Positions 52,311 to 60,927 of a stretch of 64,000 nt of DNA are shown in pieces. Location: the NCBI RefSeq assembly GCF_020740535.1, contig NZ_CP082362.1:5639501-5703500 (forward strand), read 5' to 3'. The stretch is from Streptomyces profundus. Lineage in GTDB: Bacteria; Actinomycetota; Actinomycetes; Streptomycetales; Streptomycetaceae. Numbering within the stretch: position 1 is the first letter of the stretch; the number at the start of each line of letters is the position of its first letter. Under the pieces are notes generated by a model. It did no database searches, was not told the DNA's origin, and saw only the letters and a program-made list of their open reading frames with translations. The translations under genes were made by a program, and so were the position numbers.

Positions 52311-53084
52311 GTGACCTCACCTGACAGTCAGATCGCCGCCCAGACACCGGACGAGGCCGCCACCAGGGAGGCGTTCTTCGCCGCCTTCGGTGGGGTGCGC
52401 GGGATGGTGGAGACCACGGTCCCCGGTCTGGTGTTCGTGCTGATCTTCACCATCACCCGGGAGATCAACCCCGCGGCCATCGGCGCGGTCAGCCTGTCCG
52501 CGCTGATGGCACTGGCCAGGCTGGTGCGGCGGGACAGCGTCAAGCACGCGCTCAGCGGCGTCTTCGGCGTGGCCTTCGGCGCGGCCTTCGCGATGATCTC
52601 CGGCGACGCCAAGAACTTCTATCTGCCCGGCATGGTCTACACGCTGTGCCTGAGCGTCGCCTATCTGTTCAGCGCCGCCGTGGGCTGGCCGCTGCTGGGG
52701 CTGCTGCTCGGCCCGATCTTCCGGGAGAACCTCTCCTGGCGCACCCGCAACCCGGGGCGCAGGCGGGCCTATGTGAAGTCCAGCTATGTCTGGGGCGGCA
52801 TCCTGCTGACCAAGTCGGCCATCACCTTCCCGATCTACTTCTGGGGGGACGCCACCCAACTCGGCTGGCTGCGCGTGGCCCTCGGCATTCCGCCGTTCCT
52901 GGTGGCGGTCTACTTCACCTGGATCATCCTGGTGAAGGCGCCGGCGCCGATCGATGTGATCGCCGAGTGGGAGGCCAGGGAGGCCGCCGAGAAGGCGGCC
53001 GAGGAGGCGGCGAAGGAGCCGGCCCTGGGCCCGGCCGACCCGCTGCCCAGCCGGGGCCCGGGGTCCACCTCCCAGAACACCTAG
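52311..53084 (+). CDS. DUF3159 membrane protein
   Basis: A 257-residue integral membrane protein with about five predicted helices, among them TVPGLVFVLIFTITREINPA, AFGAAFAMISGDAKNFYLPG and LRVALGIPPFLVAVYFTWII. The charged C-terminal tail contains EAREAAEKAAEEAAKE. DUF3159 neighbours trkA in actinobacteria; a role in potassium or ion homeostasis is inferred from context only. The GTG start at 52311 has GGAG upstream. It is convergent with the first trkA. Confidence 0.87.
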   Translation: MTSPDSQIAAQTPDEAATREAFFAAFGGVRGMVETTVPGLVFVLIFTITREINPAAIGAVSLSALMALARLVRRDSVKHALSGVFGVAFGAAFAMISGDAKNFYLPGMVYTLCLSVAYLFSAAVGWPLLGLLLGPIFRENLSWRTRNPGRRRAYVKSSYVWGGILLTKSAITFPIYFWGDATQLGWLRVALGIPPFLVAVYFTWIILVKAPAPIDVIAEWEAREAAEKAAEEAAKEPALGPADPLPSRGPGSTSQNT

Positions 53085-53130
53085 GCCCGCCGTCCCCGGC
53101 GGATCGGGGTACCTCCCGGGCCTCCGGGGC

Positions 53131-53796
53131 CTAGGGAAGGGTTTCGGTCAGGAGCTGCTCCAGCTCGGCCTCCCGGCTGCCGGTGGCGACGAAGAGGAGC
53201 TCGTCGCCGGCGGCCAGCGCGTCGTCCGGGTCGGGGATCAGGACCCGGTTGCCCCTGATGATCGTCACCAGCGCGGTGTCCTGCGGCCAGGCCACCTCGC
53301 CCACCCGCGTGCCGGCCAGCGCCGCGCCCTCGGCCAGGGTCAGCTCGACCAGGTTGGCCTCGCCCTGGCTGAAGCGCATCAGCCGCACCAGATCCCCGAC
53401 GCTCACCGCCTCCTCGACCAGCGCGGACATCAGCCGGGGCGTGGAGACCGCCACGTCGACGCCCCAGGAGTCGTTGAAGAGCCACTCGTTGGCCGGGTGG
53501 TTGACCCGGGCGACCACGCGGGGCACCCCGTACTCCGTCTTGGCCAGCAGCGAGACCACCAGGTTCGCCTTGTCGTCGCCGCTGGCGGCGATCACCACCT
53601 GGCAGCGCTCCAGCGCGGCCTCGTCGAGGGTGGCGATCTCGCAGGCGTCGGCCAGCAGCCATTCGGCCTCCGGCACGCGTTCGACGGAGACCGCCACCGG
53701 GTCCCGGTCGATCAGCAGGACCTCGTGCCCGTTCTCCAGCAGTTCGGTGGCCACCGAGCGTCCCACCGCGCCGGCTCCCGCGATCACCACCCTCAT
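53131..53796 (-). CDS. TrkA-family potassium channel/transport regulator (second of pair)
   Basis: A 221-residue cytoplasmic regulator with an N-terminal Rossmann NAD(H)-binding domain (MRVVIAGAGAVGRSVATEL; LLIDRDP) and a C-terminal TrkA_C domain (~140-220, GTRVGEVAWPQDTALVTIIR). Such RCK-type proteins gate potassium-transport channels in response to nucleotides. The ATG at 53796 has GGGAGG upstream. It pairs with the next TrkA gene on the same strand, 61 bases downstream of it; together they resemble ceoB/ceoC of mycobacteria. No transport pore is encoded in the window. Confidence 0.9.
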   Translation of the reverse strand: MRVVIAGAGAVGRSVATELLENGHEVLLIDRDPVAVSVERVPEAEWLLADACEIATLDEAALERCQVVIAASGDDKANLVVSLLAKTEYGVPRVVARVNHPANEWLFNDSWGVDVAVSTPRLMSALVEEAVSVGDLVRLMRFSQGEANLVELTLAEGAALAGTRVGEVAWPQDTALVTIIRGNRVLIPDPDDALAAGDELLFVATGSREAELEQLLTETLP

Positions 53797-53810
53797 CGGG
53801 ATGCCTCCCT

Positions 53811-53846
53811 CAGTGCGTCGGTCAGTGCGTCGGTCCGTGCGTCGAT
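53811..53846 (-). repeat. Tandem 12-base repeats between the two trkA genes
   Basis: CAGTGCGTCGGT occurs at 53811-53822 and 53823-53834, and a diverged copy CCGTGCGTCGAT at 53835-53846, filling most of the 61-base space between the two genes. They lie upstream of the ribosome site of the second trkA. Confidence 0.8.
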
Positions 53847-53857
53847 CGGCGTGCCCG

Positions 53858-54520
53858 TCATCGGGCCTCGGGCCCGCGCAGGCAGGCCGCCTCCACCTCG
53901 GCGATCTGGTCCCGGTACATCAGCACATGCACCAGATCGCCCTCCTGGAGCACCATGCCGACGGTCGGCAGGGTGGCCTCGCCCAGGCGGGTCACAAACG
54001 CCACCCGAACCCCGGTGGCCTCCTGGAAGCGGCGCAGCTCGTGCCCGATCCAGGACGGGGCCAGCGTCACCTCGGAGAGCTGCACCTCGCCGCTCGGATC
54101 GCGCCACAGCGGCTCCGCGCCGGCCGGCAGCAGGCGGCGGACCATCTGGTCGGCCGTCCAGCGCACCGTGGCCACCGTCGGGATGCCGAAGCGCTCGTAC
54201 ACCTCGGCCCTGCGGGAGTCGTAGATCCTGGCCGTCACATGGCGGACGCCGAAGACCTCGCGCGCCACCCGGGCGGCGATGATGTTGGAGTTGTCCCCGC
54301 TGCTGACGGCGGCGAACGCGCCGGCCTCCGGCAGCCCCGCCTCCACCAGGGTGTCCCGGTCGAAGCCGAGCCCGGTCACCCGGCGCCCCGCGAACCGGGA
54401 GCCGAGACGGCGGAACGCCGTCGGGTCCTTGTCGATCACGGCGACCGAGTGCCCCCGTTCCTCCAGCCCGTGCGCCAGGGTCGCCCCGACCCGGCCGCAG
54501 CCCAAGATCACGATGTGCAT
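53858..54520 (-). CDS. TrkA-family potassium transport regulator (first of pair)
   Basis: A 220-residue TrkA/RCK protein with the N-terminal nucleotide-binding Rossmann motif MHIVILGCGRVGATLAHGLE and a C-terminal TrkA_C part (~140-220, SWIGHELRRFQEATGVRVAF). It is the upstream member of the tandem pair. ATG at 54520 has GGAGGAGACC-type sequence upstream. It is divergent from the RNA methyltransferase gene over 212 bases, where mycobacteria carry an APC-type permease; here none is present. Confidence 0.9.
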   Translation of the reverse strand: MHIVILGCGRVGATLAHGLEERGHSVAVIDKDPTAFRRLGSRFAGRRVTGLGFDRDTLVEAGLPEAGAFAAVSSGDNSNIIAARVAREVFGVRHVTARIYDSRRAEVYERFGIPTVATVRWTADQMVRRLLPAGAEPLWRDPSGEVQLSEVTLAPSWIGHELRRFQEATGVRVAFVTRLGEATLPTVGMVLQEGDLVHVLMYRDQIAEVEAACLRGPEAR

Positions 54521-54732
54521 AGGTCTCCTCCGCGCTCACCACGCTACCGGCCGCCTCTCCCCGTCGCTTTCGGGCGGGCGTCGGGCCCGGTGGGCGTAAG
54601 CCTGTCACGAGCGGCCGTAGACTTGTCCGCCGCTGCCCGGTTGCCCGGGCCTCCTTCCGCACGAAGCGCGCCGGGCCCCCGTCGGGCGAGCCCGTCCCGC
54701 AGATCCGCGCCAACTTCTGGAGCCGCACCGTC

Positions 54733-56112
54733 ATGCCCACCGAACCCGCGTCCAGCAAGGCGGCCTCCCTGGTCGGCCAGGAGTACGAGGTCGAGGTCGG
54801 CCCGGTGGCCCACGGGGGGCACTGCGTGGCCAGGACCCCGGAGGGGCGGGTGCTGTTCGTGCGGCACACCCTGCCGGGGGAGCGGGTGCTGGCCCGGGTG
54901 ACGGAGGGGCGGGAGGACTCCCGCTATCTGCGCGCCGACGCCGTCGAGGTGTACGAGGCGTCCAAGGACCGCGTGCCGGCGCCCTGCCCGTTCTCCGGGC
55001 CCGGGCGCTGCGGCGGCTGCGACTGGCAGCATGTGAGGCCGGGCGGGCAGCGGCGGCTCAAGGGCGAGGTGCTGACGGAACAGCTGGCCCAGCTGGCCGG
55101 CCTCACCCCCGAACAGGCGGGGTGGGACGGCACGGTGGAGCCGGCGCCAGGGGACAAGGTGCCGGCCGGCGAGGTGCCGGCCTGGCGGACCCGGGTGAGC
55201 TACGCGGTGGACGAGGAGGGCAGGGCCGGCCTGCGGCGGCACCGTTCGCACGAGGTGGAGCCGATCGACCGCTGTCTGATCGCGGCCGATGGCGTCACCG
55301 AGCTGGGCATCGAGCGGCGGGAGTGGCCCGGCATGGCCTCGATCGACGCGGTGGCGGCGACCGGCTCCCACGACCGTCTGGTGGTGCTGACGCCGCGCCC
55401 CGAACAGCGGTTGCCGATCGTGGAGTTGGACCGCCCGGTCTCCGTGATGCGGGCCGAGCCGGCGAACGGGCGCGGCGGCGACCAGCCGGTGCACCGGGTG
55501 CACGGCCGGGCGTTCGTCCGGGAGCGGGCCGACGACCACACCTGGCGGGTCGGCGGCGGCGGGTTCTGGCAGGGGCACACCCAGGCCGCCGAGGTGCTGG
55601 TGGACGCGGTGATGCGCGGGCTGATCCCGCGCCGGGGCGAGACGGCGCTCGACCTCTACTGCGGCGTCGGCCTCTTCGCCGGCGCGCTGGCCCAGCGGAT
55701 GGGGGAGCAGGGCGCGGTGGTGGGGATCGAGGCATCGAAGCGCGCCGTGCGGGACGCCGAGCACAACCTCTCCGGCTATCCCCGGGTGCGGGTGGAACAC
55801 GGTCCGGTGGCCAAGGTGCTCCCGGCGACCGGCATCACCGAGGCGGATCTGGTCGTGCTCGACCCGCCGAGGGCCGGCGCCGGCGGTGCCGTGGTGCGAC
55901 GCGTCGCCGGGTTGGGCGCGCGGCGGATCGCCTATGTGGCGTGTGATCCGGCGGCGCTGGCCAGGGATCTGCGGAACTTCGCCGAGGCCGGCTATGTGCC
56001 GCGCTTCCTGCGGGCCTTCGACCTCTTCCCGATGACCCATCATCTGGAGTGCGTGGCCATTCTGGAGCCGGTGGCGAAGCGCCGCCGGGCGGCGGACGCC
56101 GAGGGCGCGTAG
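54733..56112 (+). CDS. TrmA/RlmCD-type RNA 5-methyluridine methyltransferase
   Basis: A 459-residue SAM-dependent RNA methyltransferase. A TRAM RNA-binding domain occupies residues ~15-75 (YEVEVGPVAHGGHCVARTPE), an iron-sulfur motif follows (CPFSGPGRCGGCDWQHV), and the C-terminal domain has the SAM motif ALDLYCGVGLFAGAL and the catalytic cysteine in YVACDPAALARDL, with LVVLDPPRAGA. It methylates uridine C5 in tRNA or 23S rRNA; the exact site cannot be told. ATG 54733 is close to the TRAM start. It marks the last strongly conserved core gene before the accessory region at 56 kb. Confidence 0.92.
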   Translation: MPTEPASSKAASLVGQEYEVEVGPVAHGGHCVARTPEGRVLFVRHTLPGERVLARVTEGREDSRYLRADAVEVYEASKDRVPAPCPFSGPGRCGGCDWQHVRPGGQRRLKGEVLTEQLAQLAGLTPEQAGWDGTVEPAPGDKVPAGEVPAWRTRVSYAVDEEGRAGLRRHRSHEVEPIDRCLIAADGVTELGIERREWPGMASIDAVAATGSHDRLVVLTPRPEQRLPIVELDRPVSVMRAEPANGRGGDQPVHRVHGRAFVRERADDHTWRVGGGGFWQGHTQAAEVLVDAVMRGLIPRRGETALDLYCGVGLFAGALAQRMGEQGAVVGIEASKRAVRDAEHNLSGYPRVRVEHGPVAKVLPATGITEADLVVLDPPRAGAGGAVVRRVAGLGARRIAYVACDPAALARDLRNFAEAGYVPRFLRAFDLFPMTHHLECVAILEPVAKRRRAADAEGA

Positions 56113-56136
56113 GGCGGGGGGGCCAGGCGGTCCGGT

Positions 56137-57234
56137 TCAGGCGGTCCGGTCGGCCACGAAGTCGCACATCGCGTCGAGGGCCGCCCGGGCCGGGATCTCC
56201 GGCAGCGAGGCGAGTCCCGCGCGGGCCCGCTCGACCCGCTCGTGCATCATGGCGCGGGTCCTGGCGATGGCCGGGGAGTCGTGGAAGAGCTTCAGGGTGC
56301 TCCGGTGGGTCCTGGAGTCGGTGATCGGCCCCTCTTCGAGCAGGGACCGCAGCTCGGCCCCCTCCCGGCTGTGGTCGCCGCGGGCCAGCAGCACGGGGAG
56401 GCTGAGCACGCCGATCCGCAGGTCCCTGCCCTGCTCCTTGCCGCTCACCCCCGGGGGTGACATGAGGTCTATCAGATCGTCGGAGATCTGGAAGGCGGCG
56501 CCCAGGTTGGCGCCGTACTCGCTCAGCACCTCCGTGTACTCCGCCGGTGCCGCCGACTGGGTCGCGCCGATCCGCAGGGACATGGCCACCAGCTCCACCG
56601 TCTTGCCGGCGATGACCTCGAAGTAGTGGTCCACGGGATCCTCGTCCGGCCCAGGGCCGAGGAGTTCGCGGAACTGTCCCTCGACGAGCCGGACGGCGGC
56701 CTGGGAGTTGTGGCGGACGGCGTGCTGCCCGAGGTCGGCGGCGAGTCGTGCGGCGCGGGCCAGCAGCCAGTCGCCGCCGCGCACGGCGAGCTGGTTGCCC
56801 CAGCGGGAGTTGGCGCTCTCCACGCCGCGCCTGGTGTCCGTCGCGTCCATCACGTCGTCGTGGTAGAGGGAGGCGATGTGGACGAGTTCCACGACGGCCG
56901 CGGCGCGCACCACCCCTTCGCGTGCCGGGTCGCCGAACTCGGCGGCCAGCAGGGCGAGGAGCGGACGCAGCCGCTTTCCGCCGGCGGCGGCTATGTGGCT
57001 GGCGAGTTCGGCGATCCGGGGGTCGACGTCGGTGGTGACGGCGAGGCGAAGCTCCTCCTCCACGGCTTCGAGACCGCCGCGCAGCCGCTGCTCGACCTCC
57101 CGTTCGGCCGGCCTGAGCCGGCGGCGGGGGCCGCCGTAGAGCTTCCGCAGCACCGCGTGGGAGCCGACCCGCCAGCCCTGGACCGGAACGGAATCGGAAC
57201 GCAGCGGGTCGCGCCGGAACTGATGCACTGCCAT
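56137..57234 (-). CDS. Trans-polyprenyl diphosphate synthase
   Basis: A 365-residue chain-lengthening prenyl synthase. The first Asp-rich motif is YHDDVMDATDTRRG near residue 125, and the second is ISDDLIDLMSPPGVSGKEQG near residue 245, with the typical GKxxGxDLR tail. The small residues before the first motif (IASL) suggest a long-chain product (C35-C50 range), but this is an inference. It could supply menaquinone side chains or act in a local isoprenoid pathway. ATG 57234 follows GGAGTGAG. Convergent with the RNA methyltransferase, whose stop is 24 bases away. Confidence 0.88.
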   Translation of the reverse strand: MAVHQFRRDPLRSDSVPVQGWRVGSHAVLRKLYGGPRRRLRPAEREVEQRLRGGLEAVEEELRLAVTTDVDPRIAELASHIAAAGGKRLRPLLALLAAEFGDPAREGVVRAAAVVELVHIASLYHDDVMDATDTRRGVESANSRWGNQLAVRGGDWLLARAARLAADLGQHAVRHNSQAAVRLVEGQFRELLGPGPDEDPVDHYFEVIAGKTVELVAMSLRIGATQSAAPAEYTEVLSEYGANLGAAFQISDDLIDLMSPPGVSGKEQGRDLRIGVLSLPVLLARGDHSREGAELRSLLEEGPITDSRTHRSTLKLFHDSPAIARTRAMMHERVERARAGLASLPEIPARAALDAMCDFVADRTA

Positions 57235-57386
57235 GAACTCACTCCACTCGACGAGTCCACCGGCCCGCTCTCCCAGGACGCCGGACGGAGCGGACCGGCA
57301 CCCCTCCCAGGCTGGTCAACGGCCTCGGGGCGGACAAGGTCGCTGGCCGGTTGCTGCCATCCCGCCGGCGACACCGGCCGTCGCGG

Positions 57387-58196
57387 TCAGCGGTCCTGCG
57401 TGGGCAACAGGCCCAACTCCGCCGCGTAGACGCCGGCTTGGAAGCGCGACTCGGCGCCGAGCAGCGCCATGATCTCGGCGACATAGCGCCGGTAGGTGCG
57501 GACCGACATGCCGAGCTCGCGGGCCGCCACCTCGTCCGTCACCCCGTCGCGTAACCGCCTGAGCACCTGTCCGACGGTGTCTCTCCTGGCCACGTCGCCG
57601 AAGTGGATGCGCCTGGTCAGGAGGGTGGCGGAGCCCCACACGTTGTCGTAGAGCGTGTGGACGGCCCGCAGCGGGGTCTCGGCCCTGATGAGCGAGGCCC
57701 GCGAGGCGCCGGCCGTGCCCACGCTCACCAGGGCGACCGAGCTGTCGAGGACGACCGTGGACAGCGGCGGCATCTCGGTGGTGCGCACCTCAAGCCCGTG
57801 GCCGGCGGCCAGGGAGTCGCGGACGAACGCCTCGTCCAGCGACGCCGCGCCGCACAGCAGCCGGGTGTGCACCGAGTGACCGCGCGCGCCGAGTGTCTTC
57901 CGCAGCGCGTCGTAGGCGCTTTCGGCGAAGTCGGCGTCGCCGCTCAGCGCCACCTCAAGCGTGGTGGTCGCCTCGCCGATCAGCGCCTGGATCGTGGGGT
58001 GGACCTCCGTCGGCCTCAGCTCCTCGACCAGCGTGCTCTGGGAGAACCGCGCGCGGTGCCTGACCGCGGTGGACTCGATGAGGGACCGGAGCGCCAGCAG
58101 TTCGCGCTTGAGCTCGTCGGGCGTGTGTTCGCGGCCGGCACCCCCGGGGCCGGACGGACGGTGTGGCTCCGAACCCGGCCCGTTCGATCTCTTCAA
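57387..58196 (-). CDS. LuxR-type helix-turn-helix regulator (first of tandem paralogues)
   Basis: A 269-residue protein. A Pro/Gly-rich N-terminal tail precedes a ~180-residue alpha/beta domain resembling the TrmB/PLD-like effector part of stand-alone LuxR regulators; the C-terminal helix-turn-helix is at ~205-265 (DEVAARELGMSVRTYRRYVA). It shows clear similarity to the next gene, especially TYRRYVAEIMALLGAESRFQ against TYRRHVAKIMRDMGADSRFQ. The start is TTG at 58196 with GGGAGG upstream. The target is unknown; it is 32 bases from its paralogue, so the two are probably co-transcribed. Confidence 0.82.
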   Translation of the reverse strand: MKRSNGPGSEPHRPSGPGGAGREHTPDELKRELLALRSLIESTAVRHRARFSQSTLVEELRPTEVHPTIQALIGEATTTLEVALSGDADFAESAYDALRKTLGARGHSVHTRLLCGAASLDEAFVRDSLAAGHGLEVRTTEMPPLSTVVLDSSVALVSVGTAGASRASLIRAETPLRAVHTLYDNVWGSATLLTRRIHFGDVARRDTVGQVLRRLRDGVTDEVAARELGMSVRTYRRYVAEIMALLGAESRFQAGVYAAELGLLPTQDR

Positions 58197-58229
58197 CCCA
58201 CGACCTCCCGTCTCGTGTGGTCGAGCGCC

Positions 58230-59066
58230 TCAGCGTCGGGCCGGTAGCAGCCCCAACTCGACGCTTCGGACGCCGGCTTGGAATCTGGAGTCCGCCCCCA
58301 TGTCCCGCATGATCTTCGCCACGTGTCGTCGGTAGGTGCGCAGGGACACCGACATCGCGCTCGCCGACACGGCGTCGGTGTGCCCGGCCCGCAGGGAGAG
58401 CAGGACGCGCCGCGTCATGTCGGTGTCCAGCCGTTCCCGCGTCCTCAGGTACTCCGCCAGCGGGCGCCCCGTCCGCCATACGCGGGCGAAGAGCAGGTCC
58501 AGTGCCTTGGCCGTGGCCAGGTCCGTGACCAGGGTGGCCGCTCCGTCGAGCGAGGAGCGGGCCGACCAGGTGAGGGCCACGCGGCCGTCGACGATGAGCG
58601 CCGCGTGGGCGTCCCTCTCCAGGACCCGCACCGCCGAGCGGTCGACGCGCCGGGCCTGCTCCCCGAGGGCCGTGCTGTCGAGCACCTCGGGGGTGCACAG
58701 CAGACGCAGCATCACGGACGCCGGCCGGTCCGCGCCGTGGTCGCGGATCGCCGCCAGGACGGATTCGGTCTGCTCGCCGCCGTGCGGCAGTATCACGCCG
58801 ACCGCGTACTTGGCGCTGCCGAGCAACGTGGTCAGGGCGTCGTGCACGGAGCCGTGGTCGTCGCCCACCGTCGTCACCGGCTGTCGCTTCTCCGCCGCCG
58901 CGTGTGTCGCGACAATGGAGTCCACCAGTGCGTGCGCTTCGAGCAGCTTTCTCTCCACGCTGTCCACGGCCTCGTGTGTGCCGGCAGCGCGTGCGGTGTG
59001 CGACACAGAGGCAGTGGAGACGCTTCTTATAGCGGACTCCCCAGGCATTGCCAGTAGTTTGGCCAC
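58230..59066 (-). CDS. LuxR-type helix-turn-helix regulator (second of tandem paralogues)
   Basis: A 278-residue paralogue of the downstream regulator, with the same C-terminal helix-turn-helix (MSVSLRTYRRHVAKIMRDMG, ~residues 240-260) and a similar alpha/beta N-terminal domain (VTLLGSAKYAVGVILPHGGE-like region, with ALIVDGRVALTW). Neither protein has a receiver domain, so activity is not controlled by a cognate kinase of the usual type. The GTG at 59066 has GGGGGG upstream and is preferred over ATG 59048. The long region upstream (1.1 kb) probably holds their shared promoter. Confidence 0.82.
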   Translation of the reverse strand: MAKLLAMPGESAIRSVSTASVSHTARAAGTHEAVDSVERKLLEAHALVDSIVATHAAAEKRQPVTTVGDDHGSVHDALTTLLGSAKYAVGVILPHGGEQTESVLAAIRDHGADRPASVMLRLLCTPEVLDSTALGEQARRVDRSAVRVLERDAHAALIVDGRVALTWSARSSLDGAATLVTDLATAKALDLLFARVWRTGRPLAEYLRTRERLDTDMTRRVLLSLRAGHTDAVSASAMSVSLRTYRRHVAKIMRDMGADSRFQAGVRSVELGLLPARR

Positions 59067-60177
59067 GTTCCCCCCCAGGCGTGAATATGCCGTGACTATG
59101 TTGGCGAGCGACTTCCCCGGTCAAGCCCTTATCGCACCCCAGGACGTTTGTCGGCGTGCGGCAGTTGCTTTGTCTATCGCTCAAGCTTTTGCGAAGTGGT
59201 CATGTTCGCCTGTCGATGGCCCGAGGTCGCCCAGCGCTGCCCCTGTGCCCTCCGGGGCGGCCGTGACCCTACGGCTGAACGATAGGTGAGTCTAACGGGT
59301 CGGGTCAGGGTTGCTCCGGCTCCCTCCTTGGCAGCAAGTTGCCATTGATGGCGCCGGAATGCTTACGTTAATTTGCGAATGCGTAGGCGTGGTGGCCGGG
59401 TTCTTCCGCCTTCTGCCCGGAAACAAGGCGCCTGTGCGGCAGGGGGCCGGCGCCGGGAATCACCGGTTCGATGGTTCGCGAAAGCGTAGCCGCGCCGGTC
59501 GTCCCGGCGGCGACCCGAGCTGTTCCGGACCTTGCCTCGTCCGGCGGCCCGGGTGCGGGGCGACGGGTCCCTCGGTCTCTCGTTCGCGGAATCATCGGAT
59601 TCTCCTTCCGCGCTCGAAGCTCAACCTGACATGAACCCTTCCAATGTGATGAACCGTCAGTCTGGATGTCGGTACTCCCGGGTTTCGGGCCCGATCCGAT
59701 GGTTGTAGGAATCGGGCAAAGCGGATTGACCGCCGCGTCACGTCGTACCCGGTGGCGCCATGGCTCCATGGCGAGCGAAAGACGGCGAATTCCCGTCGCT
59801 CGGCGGCCGACGAGACGGGGGTGAGCGGATGAGGACCGGACGGAAGTCGAACTCGGCCGGCCCGCTCCATCGCCCGGCCGTCGGCGGGGCGTTCCCAGCG
59901 GTTGGAACTCCTTGTCCCGCTGTCCCGACGGGAGAAGTCACCGGCGGCCGTTCCGACGTGGCAGCTTCCTGAAGAGACCATTGCCCGGCACCCCACGCGC
60001 ACCGTTGCATGGGCGTCAAGAAGGCATTCCCGTCTCATGGAAGTCATCCGCGCCGGCGGTGTTCCCGTCGGAACAGCGGTCATCCTCGCGGCGCCAGGTC
60101 GGCCCCCGCCCGAGCGCGGCTCCGGCCGGCCCGCGCTCCCCGGGACGCCCTCACCCCAGCGAGGAGACCGAAGCATC
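59067..60177. other. 1.1-kb region of low coding signal, upstream of regulators and thioesterase
   Basis: Between the divergent regulator operon and the thioesterase gene no conserved protein is visible. Codon bias is poor in all long frames, and GC content falls near 59340-59400 and 59590-59720. A possible hairpin (59689-59697 with 59709-59718, GCCCGATCC against GGAATCGGGC) lies in it. The best coding candidate is the small minus-strand gene listed separately. Confidence 0.5.
59368..59595 (-). CDS. Candidate small protein of unknown function, 75 residues
   Basis: An open frame of 75 residues begins at ATG 59595 behind GGAAGGAGA, an unusually good ribosome site, and ends with TAA (YAFAN). 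It is Pro/Arg/Gly-rich (RPAPGPPDEARSG, IPGAGPLPHRRL), with no membrane segment or cysteine. Third-position GC is roughly two-thirds, well below the other genes in the window, which argues either against coding or for foreign origin. No homologue is recognised; a leader or peptide-precursor role would be speculation. Confidence 0.3.
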   Translation of the reverse strand: MIPRTRDRGTRRPAPGPPDEARSGTARVAAGTTGAATLSRTIEPVIPGAGPLPHRRLVSGQKAEEPGHHAYAFAN

Positions 60178-60927
60178 ATGGCAGTAGATACCCAGAGCCG
60201 CTGGTTGCGCCGATACGCACCGGTGGGGGTGCCCCGGCTGCGCCTGCTCTGCCTCCCGCACGCCGGAGGGACCGCCAGCTTCTTCCACTCCTGGGGGAGC
60301 GCCTTCGGGCCTGACGTGGAGGTGCTGGTGGCCCGCTACCCCGGCCGGCTGGAGCGGATTGCCGAGCCGTGCCTGGGCACCGTGGAGGAGCTGGCCGACG
60401 CCCTCGCCGAGGCCGTCGAGGGCTGGACGGACCTGCCGCTGGCCGTCTTCGGCCACAGCATGGGGGCCTCGGTCGGGTACGAGCTGACGCTGCGCCTGGT
60501 GGAGCGGTACGGGGTCGCGCCGAGCCTGCTCCTGGTGTCGGGCCGCCGCCCGCCGCACACCGTCGACCCGTCCCGCGACGAGCTCGACGACGAGGGCGTC
60601 GTCGCCGAGGTCCGTCGGCTCGGCGGCACCGACGCGTCGCTCTTCGACGAGCCAGGCCTGCGGGAACTCGTGCTCCCCGCGATCCGGGCGGACTTCGCCG
60701 CCGTCGCCGCCTACCGGGCCAGGCCGGGGGTGCCGTTGCCGTGCCCGGTGGTCGGGTACGTCGGCGACGCCGACCCCGAGGTGGACCGGGCGGCCGTCGA
60801 GCGGTGGGCGGATCTCGCCCCGCTCGGCTTCGACTCCCTGGAGCTTCCCGGCGACCACTTCTACCTGCTCGACCAGCGGGAGCCGCTGATCGACGACATC
60901 CGTGCGCGTCTGGTGCCGAGGCGGTGA
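60178..60927 (+). CDS. Type II thioesterase (NRPS/PKS-associated)
   Basis: A 249-residue alpha/beta-hydrolase of the type II thioesterase family, which removes wrongly loaded acyl groups from carrier proteins of peptide and polyketide synthases. Signature [17 protein letters not shown] near residue 24, nucleophile Ser94 in FGHSMGAS, acid near Asp199 in GDADPEV and base His227 in PGDHFYL are all in place. ATG 60178 lies in a leader containing GAGGAG. It is coupled to the following IclR gene by a GTGA overlap. The synthase it would edit is not in the window. Confidence 0.88.
   Translation: MAVDTQSRWLRRYAPVGVPRLRLLCLPHAGGTASFFHSWGSAFGPDVEVLVARYPGRLERIAEPCLGTVEELADALAEAVEGWTDLPLAVFGHSMGASVGYELTLRLVERYGVAPSLLLVSGRRPPHTVDPSRDELDDEGVVAEVRRLGGTDASLFDEPGLRELVLPAIRADFAAVAAYRARPGVPLPCPVVGYVGDADPEVDRAAVERWADLAPLGFDSLELPGDHFYLLDQREPLIDDIRARLVPRR

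Noticed and set aside
59368..59595. Calling the 75-residue frame a RiPP precursor
   Set aside because: No cysteine/serine-rich core, no leader motif and no modifying-enzyme gene beside it; kept only as a candidate small protein.
59760..59972. A 70-residue plus-strand frame in the low-coding region
   Set aside because: No ribosome site and codon use unlike genes in the window.
59592..60179. A 195-residue minus-strand frame upstream of the thioesterase
   Set aside because: Arg/Ser/Pro-rich translation, no ribosome site, poor codon bias, no recognised domain.
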